Shown: positions 54,894-64,000 of the stretch, in pieces
Position numbering within the stretch: position 1 is the stretch's first letter
How the letters are laid out: the number at the start of each line of letters is the position of its first letter
Origin: Odontocerum albicorne
Taxonomy: Eukaryota > Arthropoda > Insecta > Trichoptera > Odontoceridae
DNA length: 64,000 nucleotides
Reading direction: 5' to 3'
NCBI GenBank assembly: GCA_949825065.1
Contig: OX463842.1
Span: forward strand, 7,529,723 to 7,593,722
The notes under the pieces: model-generated
What the model was told of the DNA's origin: nothing
What the model saw: the letters and a program-made list of their open reading frames with translations, nothing else
The model's database searches: none
Position numbers and translations under genes: made by a program

Positions 54894-55264
54894 AAATGTG
54901 AATCTTAAAAACGAATCTAATTTATGGTATATACTCGTAACTATAACCAAACTAAATTTTAATATCCTACATAACATTATATATTTAATCATCTTAATTT
55001 TTCATGTCTTAGAAAAAGTTAACACCTACATACTTTTAATTTAAGAGTATAACTACATAATAGTCCTAAATATTTATTTTATACCATGATAAACAGTTAA
55101 TCCATTTTTTTATCATACACATAAATTCACATACTGTCTTTATTGTATAACGTTCTTAACTGTCCCGCCACCCCCTCTTATCTTGCCTATTTTTTTAGCG
55201 CCTTTCCATCCATGGACTAGCGCTAAGCTCAAACAAAGATTGTTTATTGGCCTTTCCAGTTCAC
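54894..55264. other. No gene
   Basis: It contains TACTCGTA at 54932-54939. No other supported feature. Confidence 0.4.
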
Positions 55265-55715
55265 CGCTCTTCTTTTTTTACGTCGTTTTTCACTGTCCAT
55301 GCAGTGAGACTCCGAAATCAGTTACAAACCAATGTTAGACTCGCTCCGTCCTTGACATGCTTGAAGAAGCGACTGAAAAAACTCTAAATCTCTAGTCAAT
55401 ATAACATGTTTCATTCCTGATTTATTTTCCCTTTCTCTCCACCATCCCTTCCTGTTCCTTTCTTTGATGATATCTCCTTTTATATGAAAAGGAATATTCG
55501 GGTGATTGTACGTCTTTGTGGGACTTGTGGGCATATGCTCACGTATGTATGTGTTCATGGATTTCGTGGGGATGGATAGTCATTTGAATGTTTTTTTGCG
55601 ACCATGTTACTTGCTTCATTTACTATTGCCTGGTTGATCGGAAGAGATTGCCGCCTGGTTATAAACCCGCCAGATTGTATTTGCAATAAAACTGTTAAAT
55701 TAATAAATAAATACA
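55265..55715 (+). mobile_element. LINE-A 3' end, longest untranslated region
   Basis: The decayed C-terminus (HAVRLRNQLQTNVRLAPSLT) is followed by about 300 bp of 3' UTR and the tail GAAGAGATTGCCGCCTGGTT, AAACCCGCCAGATTGTATTT, ending in TTAATAAATAAATA. It gives the fullest view of the LINE-A 3' region. Confidence 0.8.
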
Positions 55716-56226
55716 ATCAAAAGATGTAGGAAATGCCAGGAAATAAAGAATCTGTAATCTATGTGATGATATTTCGATGTCTACAAATAACTGCGTGGGC
55801 CCAATCGAATTCAGTTTGTTTACACCCAATTCGTGCTAATTAATCAAGATATTAGTAAACTGGATAGTTTTAAAATCGATCGATTGTAACACAAATTGAC
55901 GCCATCCAGTTGTCTGAGTGATACGCCTCTCCTGTTACCAAATAATTCATCTTGTCTACCAGTGCTATGTTGCGCGTAATTAATCACGCTGAAGTGGCAG
56001 TCCACTTGAATAGGAGCGCTGAAAGGTGAGCAGCTTGGCGAAACCCAGATTCAAAACAAAATGGATTCTTGAGTCGGTAAATGATTGATAAAAACATATT
56101 GGAATTGCTCAAGATTTTGTAACTTAATACCAAATTTTATTTTTATTTACGAACAAACATACTTTCACATTTCTTTTCAAAGGTACATCGAGAAAATAGA
56201 GACCTCAATTTAAAAAAAATACAAAT
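55716..56226. other. No recognised feature
   Basis: AT-rich, no supported gene or repeat. Confidence 0.4.
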
Positions 56227-56378
56227 ATGTCTGTGGCGTTATGGCAGAAGTTCATATGTCCGTTTTTTGTCATTTTGTGTTTATTCTCCTAGTTTATATA
56301 AAATATTTCTCAGCATGTTGTGGCAAAACTTGGTGTGACAGGCATTATCCAAACAAAAGATAAATTGTTTATACTTAA

Positions 56379-56619
56379 GGCATTAACGTTGTTGAGGTTT
56401 AAAGACATTGTAATTTATTTTATCAAACACTGTTTTTTTCACTTTTTTGTAACGGTATAACCCTACCGGTTTAAAGGCTTTCATCTCATCATCAGGGGAG
56501 CACAAACAAGACTTGTTTGTGCTCCCCTGAAGCTTAGGTGAAAGCCTTGAAACCGGTAAGGTTATATATACCGTTACAAACAAATGTAAAAAAACAGTGT
56601 TTGATAAAATAAATTACAA
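56379..56619. mobile_element. Hairpin MITE 'H', with outer repeat
   Basis: TTGTAATTTATTTTATCAAA (56408) pairs with TTTGATAAAATAAATTACAA (56619). The central GGGGAGCACAAACAAG meets CTTGTTTGTGCTCCCC with almost no loop. The outer repeat TTAAGGCATTAACGTTGTTG precedes it. It is nested in the TIR element. Confidence 0.85.
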
Positions 56620-57009
56620 AGATATATTGTTTGGAAAAACTTAAAAAAATGCTTATTTGTACTGATTTTAATAGCTTATCAAAGTTAATATTGCTTCTGT
56701 AAACTAAGGTTTCATTGTTGATTTTGTGAATCTACCATCTCGAGCAGTCGTTACCCGAAGATCCGAACGGGGGACTATTTTACCTCCGGAGAATTTTACT
56801 TGAGATTGAATCATGTCTTGCTGGTTCTTGGGATGCCACTTGGGCCTTTAATGTGGTAGTTTCCCGTTTTTTTCCACATCCTATGCCGTTGACCACGAAA
56901 GTTCTTCCGCCTTTGGAGATTATTTACTTCTCCAGGACAAGAGGGTGACCTAAACAACAGACGAAAGTTGATGGTCAGCTTATTCCGGCCAACGCTCGGT
57001 CCCTGTCTA

Positions 57010-57322
57010 TATTTGCCGACACGAGGTCGTTGCTCACTCCCCACCACGAGAAGGAAATAGATCAGGATTTTCCTTTCCTCAAACCTGAGACCAGAAGGCA
57101 TTTCTCAGAGTTCTCCAGTACTTTAGGGGAGCAAGAGGGCCTCTTGCATGCCATAATGGAGGGTATGACCGAGGGGACAAGCTCTAGGGGACGCCCACGC
57201 CGAGAGTACCTGGAGGACCTGTTGGTGGACGTGCGCTGCTCAACATATACAGATTTAAAAAGAGCCGCACAGGACAGGGAGGAATGGAGGAGAAGAGTTG
57301 AAATTGCTGCAAACCAGTCTTA
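57010..57322 (+). pseudogene. Non-LTR retrotransposon C-terminus inside the TIR element
   Basis: The frame reads LLHAIMEGMTEGTSSRGRPR, REYLEDLLVDVRCSTYTDLK and RAAQDREEWRRRVEIAANQS, then a stop. This is a typical LINE C-terminal segment (GRPR...AQDReeWRr). It is open for about 97 codons. Because it sits between the inverted ends it was either captured by, or inserted into, the DNA element. Confidence 0.8.
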
Positions 57323-57499
57323 GGACTGCAACCACGGAGAGAGAAACTAAGGTAAAACGGACATATCAACTTCTGCCATAACGCCACAGATGTAGAACTC
57401 AAGAGTTGGGATATTGCATTGTTATATTGTATTCATGTTCTAGAATTGGTTACTTACTTTATTTACATATGCTCCAGTATGACCGACGTATTGTTGACA

Positions 57500-57960
57500 A
57501 TATGCTTTCGACAAGCCTTCAGTTTGGAGAGGTTTATGTTACTGGAGACATGGAAGGACGACGCACAATAGAAAGGATCCCAAAACGTTGGACTGATCAA
57601 GCGAGAGATGCAACTGGACTATCCTTAACGAGCCTTTCGATCTACGGAGTACCGGGATGAATGGGGAGTAGTTGTTGGAGGCTATCATGGGAGTCACGAT
57701 GCTGATCAAGCGAGAGATGCAACTGGACTACCCTTAACGAGCCTTTCGATCTACGGAGTACCAGGATGGATGGAGAGTAGTTGTTGGAGGCTATCATGGG
57801 AGTCACGATGCTGATCAAGCGAGAAATGCAACTGGACTACCCTTAACGAGCCTTTCGATCTACGGAGTACCGGGATGGATGGGGAGTAGTTGTTGGAGGC
57901 TATCATGGGAGTCACGATGCTCAGTCAGATGAGTTACACCACAGGATGGATTCCACTTTC
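57500..57960 (+). pseudogene. LINE C-terminal relic, segment triplicated
   Basis: The frame reads VTGDMEGRRTIERIPKRWTD, QARDATGLSLTSL and, in later copies, VGGYHGSHDAQS. It matches the C-terminal part of the element at 49530-49650 and 59000-59165. The relevant 109 bp occur three times in tandem. Confidence 0.8.
57593..57919. repeat. 109-bp tandem repeat, three copies
   Basis: CTGATCAAGCGAGAGATGCA starts at 57593, 57702 and 57811. Copies are nearly identical. As 109 is not divisible by three the frame shifts between copies, so it arose after the ORF lost function. Confidence 0.95.
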
Positions 57961-58074
57961 GTTGTCCCTTTCGAGTTCAATACTGTGCTTCAATCTCTTC
58001 CCACTAATCTTAAATGTGTTTCAACAAGCCTTAATGAGCAAATAGACTAGAACACTTAATTAAAAAAACATGGG

Positions 58075-58848
58075 GTATAGCTCGTTTAGCCTAAATAGTC
58101 ATTTTGCAATATTGTGAGTAACACTCTCTGTATTACACAACTTGTGTAGTGGTATTGGTTTAAGAATGCCACACGATTAGTACGTTTGTATTGTTGTTAA
58201 AATTAAAGTTACCATGTCAAAATTAGGAAAGGGAAAACCGCTTTCGAGCCAAGAGAGGAGATTTTTTTTAATTTTGGTAATGATTGATTTTTGTCTATTT
58301 TGCAATGATTTTTGTTTAATGTAATGTATAATTTAAAAAAATTCGAAAGCTTAGAATGTATTTTGTTAGAACTTAAAGTTTCCTAGAATTTGGTATCACT
58401 CCATCCCCTATTATTTTAAAAGTTATTATTTGGCATTGTAATTATGATACATTAATACGTTAAATAATCTTACATTTATTTAATTTTTATGTGCAATATA
58501 ATTAAAGGTGACGAACATTTTTACTTTATAATATTTGTACTTACATTTATTTTTAATCTTGAAAAATTCCATTACTGTTATATCATATTTTCTAGAATTT
58601 GCCATGCCTAAACAATTAATGTGTTAAATAAACTTACTTTCATTTTATTTTTATGATTATTACAATTTAAGCAGGCAGCATTTTTAATTTACTAAACGTG
58701 TGTGTTCATTTCAATGTTTGAATATAAAATATTTTTTTAATATTTTTTTTGCTTTTTCACTTCATTAAAAAAATAAAGTGACAATTTTTTGTAAGCACAC
58801 TGTTGTCACACTATTGCAAAATGACTTTTAAGGCTAAACGATCTATAC
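58075..58848. mobile_element. TIR element (MITE-like), about 770 bp
   Basis: The left end reads TATAGCTCGTTTAGCCTAAA then TAGTCATTTTGCAAT; the complement of the right end reads TATAGATCGTTTAGCCTTAA then AAGTCATTTTGCAAT. The ends match over about 40 bp. TA at each border fits a TA duplication, but the exact boundary is ambiguous. The interior is extremely AT-rich with no ORF. Confidence 0.75.
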
Positions 58849-58989
58849 TAACAGGAACCTAATCAGCAAACTTAGGGCTGAAAGACAGGTGAATTACTTA
58901 CTAGACCTTGAATACCGTCAAGGGACGGGGCCAGAAATATGAAGGTTATATTAAGTTTTAGTTATTTTATTGTCATACGAGTAGTTCCA

Positions 58990-59165
58990 ACCTGTCGTGT
59001 AATTCATGACTGAGCATTGTGACTCCCTCCGACGATTCCCTTTCATCCATTCCTGCACTCCGCGGCTCGAAGGGCAGTTGTTAAGGGTAGTCCTGTTGCA
59101 TCTCTCACTTGTTCAGTCCAACACATTGGGACTCTTCCTCTTGTGTGTTGTCTTTCCATATTCAT
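58990..59165 (-). pseudogene. LINE C-terminal relic
   Basis: The minus strand reads MERQHTRGRVPMCWTEQVRD, then ATGLPLTTALRAAECRNG, then a stop. It is the same family as 49530-49650 and 57500-57960. Confidence 0.8.
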
Positions 59166-59254
59166 ATTGTCATATTGTAGAGTAACAAATAAATTGAAAA
59201 AAATATTAAAAAATATAATTCGTGTGCCTTATTGAATATTTTTCTAAAAACGCC

Positions 59255-59375
59255 TATTAAGGAAAGAGAGAGAGAAACATACCAGTGTGCACCGATCGTC
59301 TCCCATTGGTGTATTATCGGATCCAGTACTGCGGTATGGCTAGTGAATTTGCTGATGTGTAACATGTAACTCACT
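59255..59375 (+). repeat. SINE-2 body fragment
   Basis: CAGTGTGCACCGATCGTCTC, TTATCGGATCCAGTACTGCG and AGTGAATTTGCTGATGTGTA match 62090-62180 and the complement of 63775-63900. Confidence 0.65.
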
Positions 59376-59470
59376 AAAAATACTGGAATTGTGAAAATGT
59401 GGAAAAAGTAAAAGATGTACGAAGGGATAGGAAATTCTGGTGACCAGTTGTCTGCCTGCCCTTATTATAA
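59376..59470 (+). pseudogene. RTE-like relic, 3' terminal part
   Basis: The block GTGAAAATGTGGAAAAAGTA, AGATGTACGAAGGGATAGGA and TTGTCTGCCTGCCC matches the family end. Confidence 0.55.
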
Positions 59471-59717
59471 TAGCGCTTCTAGAACATATTATCAATAAAT
59501 GTGATCAACTTATTATCGCCCACAGGCTGGGAGCGCCCTAATTTGGGTGAATAGCGATTAAAAAAAGTATCAAGGGATAACTACTATATTATGCTAGTTA
59601 AATACCATAGTACGTAAAAACATTGATAGATTACATTTAACTCCCCACTTCACTCCCCTCTTTTATATTAGGTTATTTACACTTGTACAAAATATATTTT
59701 AGCAACTTCGTTTATAT

Positions 59718-59815
59718 TCACCTGACGAAGAAGACGGTGGTCTTCGAAACTAGTTGTGAACCTAAATTAAACCTGGGTGAACACAAAAATATAAAATAAG
59801 TTTTTTATTTTACTT
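59718..59815 (+). repeat. Dispersed repeat V, copy 2
   Basis: The copy reads CACCTGACGAAGAAGACGGT, CTTCGAAACTAGTTGTGAAC and an A/T-rich end (TAAAATAAGTTTTTTATTTT), and is related to 11448-11525. Confidence 0.5.
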
Positions 59816-60592
59816 ATTTTTTCCTTTTATGTAAAAAATGGCACCACAAAATGAAACTATAGTCTTTTCGAAGATTCAAGAAATATCTTTTTATTATTAT
59901 TTTAATGCTGGTCGTTCATGTTGGTGATAAGACAAATGGCCAACTTCTCATTTATACAAAACACTAAAAAATATAACTGGCCAGAGTTTCGGATGTACGA
60001 ATACTATGAAGCAAACAGTTTCTGATCTTCAACGACTTGACGCTTAAAAGAAATGGGGAAAGACTTATATGTATCAATTGTTTTAATATTTCTACTACAA
60101 ACTCCATATTTTTATTTATTAAGGTCTTGTTATATTACAAATTATTTTCTTTTTGTTTCAGGAACCCATGATACGGATTTCTCTCACAGAAAGAAAAGTG
60201 TTACCAAGGTGAAATAGAAATACAAGTACTTACCATTGTGGCTTATTTTTTAATTTCATTATTGTGAAAGAAAATGATCGAGACATATTTAAAATGTATT
60301 TGTGCAAAAACTGTCGAGTTTAAATGAAAAGTAAAGTAATGGGTATTATTAAATAAGTCTTTTCGGAAATATTTAAAAAAAAAAGTTATTTTAAAAATTT
60401 ACTTTGCAGCATAAATCGATATTGACATGACTGTGAGTTATTTCATTTATAAATCAATTATTTAAAAATAACTTGTTTACTTTTACGAAGCAATTGAATC
60501 TATAAAATGCTAATACGTGAGAAAGTTTCGGAATATAAAAATAATTTAAATCCTTGCGAAAGTTTTTAATTGGTCGTTTTAACGTTTCTTGT
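59816..60592. other. No recognised feature
   Basis: AT-rich, no supported gene or repeat. Confidence 0.4.
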
Positions 60593-61726
60593 TATATAAA
60601 CAGCGTTTTTTCTTCCTAACATAAAATACCAGTTCGCATTCACGGTAGTTCCAAGAAACAAAATTTATATTTCATAGTTGTTTCTAAGTTGAAAAGCTGA
60701 AAATGAACGAAATATTTCTTTCAAGTTTGCGATAAAAAGTGATAAACAGGGCTTGTTAGTATTTAATTGGAACATAACGTCTTTATATAACCGCAAAGCT
60801 TTTTGCGAAAGACAGAGGAAATCGTCGGAATGTAAGATATCAAAAACAACTGGCCTTACAAAGGACCAAATCCTTACAAGCCGTAGGCGTGAAACGCAGT
60901 AAACAAGAAAGGATTAAGTTCTAAGATACGATTCTTTCTGGATTAAAGAAAGCTTACAGAAGGAAACTGGCAACATTTAATAAATACAAGATACTCCAAA
61001 CTCTGAAGAAAAGTTTCCATTGATTAAAAAATCATTGTTTTATCTTTTTAGTTAATAATTTTCTCTTATGTGTTATATCCTCGTATAACATAAAATAAAT
61101 TACATTTTAGTAAACCCTAAGTACTCTGAAAGTTATCCCACAACATTCAAAGGAGTATTCACGTTCCTTGTACAAAAATAAAAAGGCGTTTCATTTAAGG
61201 TGGTTAACAATTATTAATATTGTACGGTGATTTACTCTGTATACACAGGTATTTAGCTAATCGGATTTTGTGGATCAACTAGAAACATCTACAAAGCAAA
61301 CAAGATATTGCTTTGCAAATAACTTAGAATTATTAAAGGTCTAAACAAAGAAAGGAAGGAAGAAAAGAGCTTGTGTTTAAATAAGCTACTGAAGTAAAAA
61401 GACTTTGAAATATTAAAGACAGAGTAGAAGCAAAGCGCTGCAAAAACTACAAAGGAAATAATATATCCGGTATACTGTAAACGAAAACTGAAACAGGGCT
61501 TAAAAGAAAGGGTTTAAATATACAAACGAAAGAAGAAAGATATAATACAAATATCGAAGAGTGGAAGTGATTATAAAGTTAAGTGTTAGTGAAGAAGTGA
61601 AAGTCGAAAGGAGACCCAGTACAGGATTGCAGGAGGAACTGCGGGCGGAGAGGCCCGCGAGTACCTCTGGAGGCGTTAAGGAGACAGTCCAGGCAAATCG
61701 CCGCCCGCAGGGGGCGGAAAGTCAAA
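60593..61726 (+). other. Candidate 5' exon with splice donor and GC-rich end
   Basis: TATATAAA (60593-60600) could be a TATA box. Downstream sequence is purine-rich with few T-runs, as in insect 5' untranslated regions (GTGAAGAAGTGAAAGTCGAA). It ends with a GC-rich block at 61612-61726 and the donor CAAA-GTAAGT (GT at 61727). The last 60 codons are open (VERRPSTGLQEELRAERPAS) but no ATG starts this frame. There is no family match. It may be a host leader exon, a non-coding RNA or chance; boundaries are guesses. Confidence 0.3.
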
Positions 61727-61925
61727 GTAAGTACATTAATTCTATTATCCAATCGGTAGCTTAAGCTGACGTAATAAATAAAACAAAATTAAATAAATCT
61801 TATATGTAACATAGATATATTTCAATTAAATGATACAGCAATAGTGTCCAAAAGTTTCCGGCCTGAACAACTTAGAGCGTGTGTGGACGGATAACACACC
61901 GGTTCGTGAGATATATACGAGTAGT

Positions 61926-62316
61926 ATGTTACATATGGCCGCGCAGTAACGTACTTAATTTTGAAACCCACACTGTGCTACTCTCTTTTAATGATACGTG
62001 CATTTTTCCGCCTAGTGTTCGAGTATATAAGGATACCTATGACTTCGGTCATATATAATCTTTAAAAAAAAATAGGAAAATAAATATGCTGGTGTACTCC
62101 GATCATTTCACTTTAGGTGTGTCATCGGATCCAGCACAGCGGTGAAGCTGGTGAGTTTGCTGGTGTTCAACGACTCACTCGCTTAAAAAACAAACTCCAC
62201 GTCACAGCTTCACTTTTCAACCAAATGGACATTGAAATGGCGATGGGCTCCTCGACTACGCGACCCAGCAATAATGACTACCGCGCCGGGTACGCCCATC
62301 ACATGGTCAGTTAAAT
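61926..62316 (+). mobile_element. SINE-2, longest copy
   Basis: The head resembles 48190 (ATGGCCGCGCAGTAACGTAC) but has lost most of the B box. Body blocks follow in order: AATGATACGTGCATTTTTCC, ATATAAGGATACCTATGACT, TCATCGGATCCAGCACAGCG and AGTTTGCTGGTGTTCAACGA. An inverted copy of the body lies at 63690-63955. The octamer TACGAGTA (61916) abuts the head. Confidence 0.65.
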
Positions 62317-63159
62317 ACAGTCAAAACTTGATGCCTCCTCTCAGTAGTATTTCAACTTGAGAGTCGATAGATTACGTTTTATTTCGTTATATTCTGAAAT
62401 GTTAAAAATTGAATTTCGTATGGCAATCAAGTTTGTTTCAAAAGAAGAGAAAATTTCGACCAAAATTAAACAACATCAGCATCTAAGTGTCATTTAATTT
62501 TTGACAGGCTTTACCTTTCTTTTGAAAGAAACTTGATAACTTCGCGATATATGTTTTTAACGATTTAAAATATAACGAAACAACATGTCTTCTATCGGCT
62601 TTATTTGACATACCAATGGTGGTAGAAGGTATCCAATTGTATCTGCAACATTGCCTGATCATGCAGTTTGCGTGGTATCTATCCATACTTGTCATTACTT
62701 GTTCCGACCAGAAACTTAGAACTTAGTGGTACTCATATATAACTATCAAATCATCTTCATATATCCCTCTTATGAACAACCATAATCTTGATAGTTGGTT
62801 ATAACCAACAGTGGATTAGTGTGAATAGTAAAAAAAGTCCAAAATATATTTTTTAATATCGCTACATGCTGATGTGCGGTTTCTACTCGGATGGTACCCT
62901 ACTAGTGATTGAAATTAATCGATTTGATCACATCAAAGATAAACTTAACGATCAATCAAAAATAAAAACACTTATATAAAATGACCACATTTAAAAAAAA
63001 TTGGGTTTAAAATTTATATCCAAATGTTCAAATTTAACCAAGTTTATCCTGTCATCAATTTATTGCCGTCCCTGTAGTGTTCGTATCCAATATGCTGTGT
63101 TGAACAATGACAAACAAAAAGTTTAAAGTTTCGTAACACCTGTCAAAAGCAAGCTATTG
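62317..63159. other. No recognised feature
   Basis: AT-rich, no supported gene or repeat. Confidence 0.4.
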
Positions 63160-63400
63160 GCCTGGATAGACATAGTATATTGCTTGCCCTCGTTTAAATT
63201 TCTCAATTCAGATTTGAAACCTACTCTTCAGATATGTACCACAACATTTTTCCCAATGGCGGAAATATTGACAATTTGAAATGTTACTGTCAAAGGAATA
63301 AGACAGGAAGACAGTTTGAGTTCGTTCCTTTTCAATATAATAATGGATTGAATAATTGAAGGAGTCACATCATTCGAGCTGGGCTACAAAATAGGGATAA
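63160..63400 (+). pseudogene. Reverse transcriptase relic
   Basis: Frames read VKGIRQEDSLSSFLFNIIMD and, after a stop, IIEGVTSFELGYKIG. This is the 'GxRQGDSLSPxLFNxxxD' block of RTE-type reverse transcriptases. The region just before the active site is preserved, with substitutions (E for G, S for P). Confidence 0.75.
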
Positions 63401-63469
63401 CTTGATTAGTATCGATCGATCGATAAACTATCCCTATCACTATCCCTAGTGATCGAGAAGGATCACCAG

Positions 63470-63660
63470 TCATCCTATGGATGGAAGACGCCTGTTACAT
63501 ACTTATTTGACGACATAAACCAGTGAGTGCATTGGTTTATCTGCGGACAGTTTTTTACTGATGCAAACTGCCATTGATAAAATAAACCCAGGGTTCCGCT
63601 AATGACAAAATAAACCTAGGGTTCTGACGGCAAAAAGATCAAACTTTGGCAGGTTTCATT
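63470..63660 (+). repeat. Dispersed repeat W, copy 2
   Basis: It shares ATGGATGGAAGACGCCTGTT, AATAAACC[C/T]AGGGTTC, AAAAAGATCAAACTT and GGCAGGTTTCATTTG with 8575-8720. Part of it (AAATAAACC.AGGGTTC) is doubled. Confidence 0.5.
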
Positions 63661-63689
63661 TGTTACGGTTTTTCGTAAAGCAGTTTTAC

Positions 63690-63955
63690 ATAGTGCTATT
63701 TTTGTATTGTTCAGTTACATAATCGTCGTCGTTGTTGCCGGGTCTCGCAGCTGAGGACCTCTTCGTCATTTCAGTTGGAAAGCAAAGCTGTGCCGTGAAG
63801 TTTGTTTTTCTAAGTGAATGAGCCGTTACACACCAGCAAACTAACTGGCTACATCGTTGTACTAGATCCGATAGCACACCTGAAGTGCACCCCGACAATT
63901 TTTTTTCTCTTTTTGAAAGAATGTATATGACCAAAGTCATAGATATCCTTATAAA
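63690..63955 (-). repeat. SINE-2 body, inverted, with 84-codon open frame
   Basis: The complement reads TATAAGGATATCTATGACTT, GGTCATATACATTCTTTC, TGCTATCGGATCTAGTACAA and CAGTTAGTTTGCTGGTGTGT, matching 62031-62290. The minus strand is open for 84 codons (CWCVTAHSLRKTNFTAQLCF). The equivalent frame at 62110 has a stop, so coding function is not supported. Confidence 0.65.
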
Positions 63956-64000
63956 AATAACTGACTAAATATTTAACTATTTTAAAAAATCAGTGAGATG

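Larger units (their letters stand above)
56231..57389. mobile_element. Terminal-inverted-repeat element carrying LINE sequence
   Basis: The left end reads CTGTGGCGTTATGGCAGAAG then TTCATATGTCCGTTTT. The complement of the right end is the same with one mismatch over about 36 bases. ATGT lies just outside both ends (56227-56230 and 57390-57393), a candidate 4-bp target duplication. The interior has no transposase but includes a hairpin MITE (56379-56619) and a retrotransposon C-terminus (57010-57322). Superfamily not assigned; a 4-bp duplication is known for Sola-type elements, among others. Confidence 0.75.

Noticed and set aside
54744..54992. Minus-strand frame with AFGKCLYW repeats as a gene
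   Set aside because: It is produced by a 24-bp tandem repeat.
61561..61764. An independent 67-residue gene
   Set aside because: The frame has no ATG and runs past the splice donor at 61727.
1..64000. Endogenous viral sequence, capsid or envelope genes
   Set aside because: No frame resembling viral structural or replication proteins was recognised on either strand.

Overview
This window is AT-rich eukaryotic (arthropod-type, most likely insect) DNA built almost entirely of mobile elements, their relics and tandem repeats. The evidence is the element mix: piggyBac, mariner and hAT DNA transposons, RTE-like and other non-LTR retrotransposon fragments, tRNA-derived SINEs and fold-back MITEs. 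There are no operons or bacterial gene structures. The order cannot be fixed from the sequence; Lepidoptera is plausible, but that is inference. No complete host gene was found. The best host candidate is one short, GC-rich terminal coding exon on the minus strand (40648-40724). A purine-rich, partly GC-rich stretch ending in a good splice donor (60593-61726) may be a 5' exon.

Layout. 1-3620: SINEs, LINE 3' ends and a dispersed family called 'Y' here. 3623-6352: a piggyBac-like transposon with TTAA duplication, terminal repeats and an almost complete transposase. 6600-13300: a mariner relic, RTE-like relics, a polyA retro-insertion with target duplication, a piggyBac-derived MITE and a perfect fold-back. 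13309-14402, 17703-18709 and 21538-22298: three large minisatellite arrays with 66-, 40- and about 51-bp units. 22680-31390: fold-back and hairpin MITEs among LINE relics. 31545-33120: an RTE relic split by an internally deleted mariner, followed by a LINE 3' end. 34450-40020: SINEs, Y copies and nested LINE insertions. 42050-42317: a small hAT element with 8-bp duplication. 46860-47758: a 62-bp array. 49205-53131: LINE relics, a mariner relic and a nearly intact mariner with perfect 31-bp terminal repeats (51844-53131). 56231-57389: a terminal-inverted-repeat element carrying LINE-derived sequence and a hairpin MITE. 58075-58848: another TIR element. 59000-64000: LINE relics and a second SINE family.

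How parts relate. SINE-1 ends in the same tail as LINE-A, the signature of a SINE mobilised by a partner LINE, and that tail holds a small stem-loop. Two mariner fragments and the deleted mariner are non-autonomous. The mariner at 51844 and the piggyBac at 3623 each seem broken by one frameshift.

The most striking hidden signal is the octamer TACTCGTA (or its complement TACGAGTA). It occurs 19 times outside coding sequence, against about 2-3 expected from composition. In several repeat copies, comparison with sister copies shows that the six bases CTCGTA or CGAGTA were inserted at a TA. This is what excision of a Tc1/mariner transposon with CGAG ends (as recalled for Minos) would leave, so the window appears littered with scars of an element no longer present in it.
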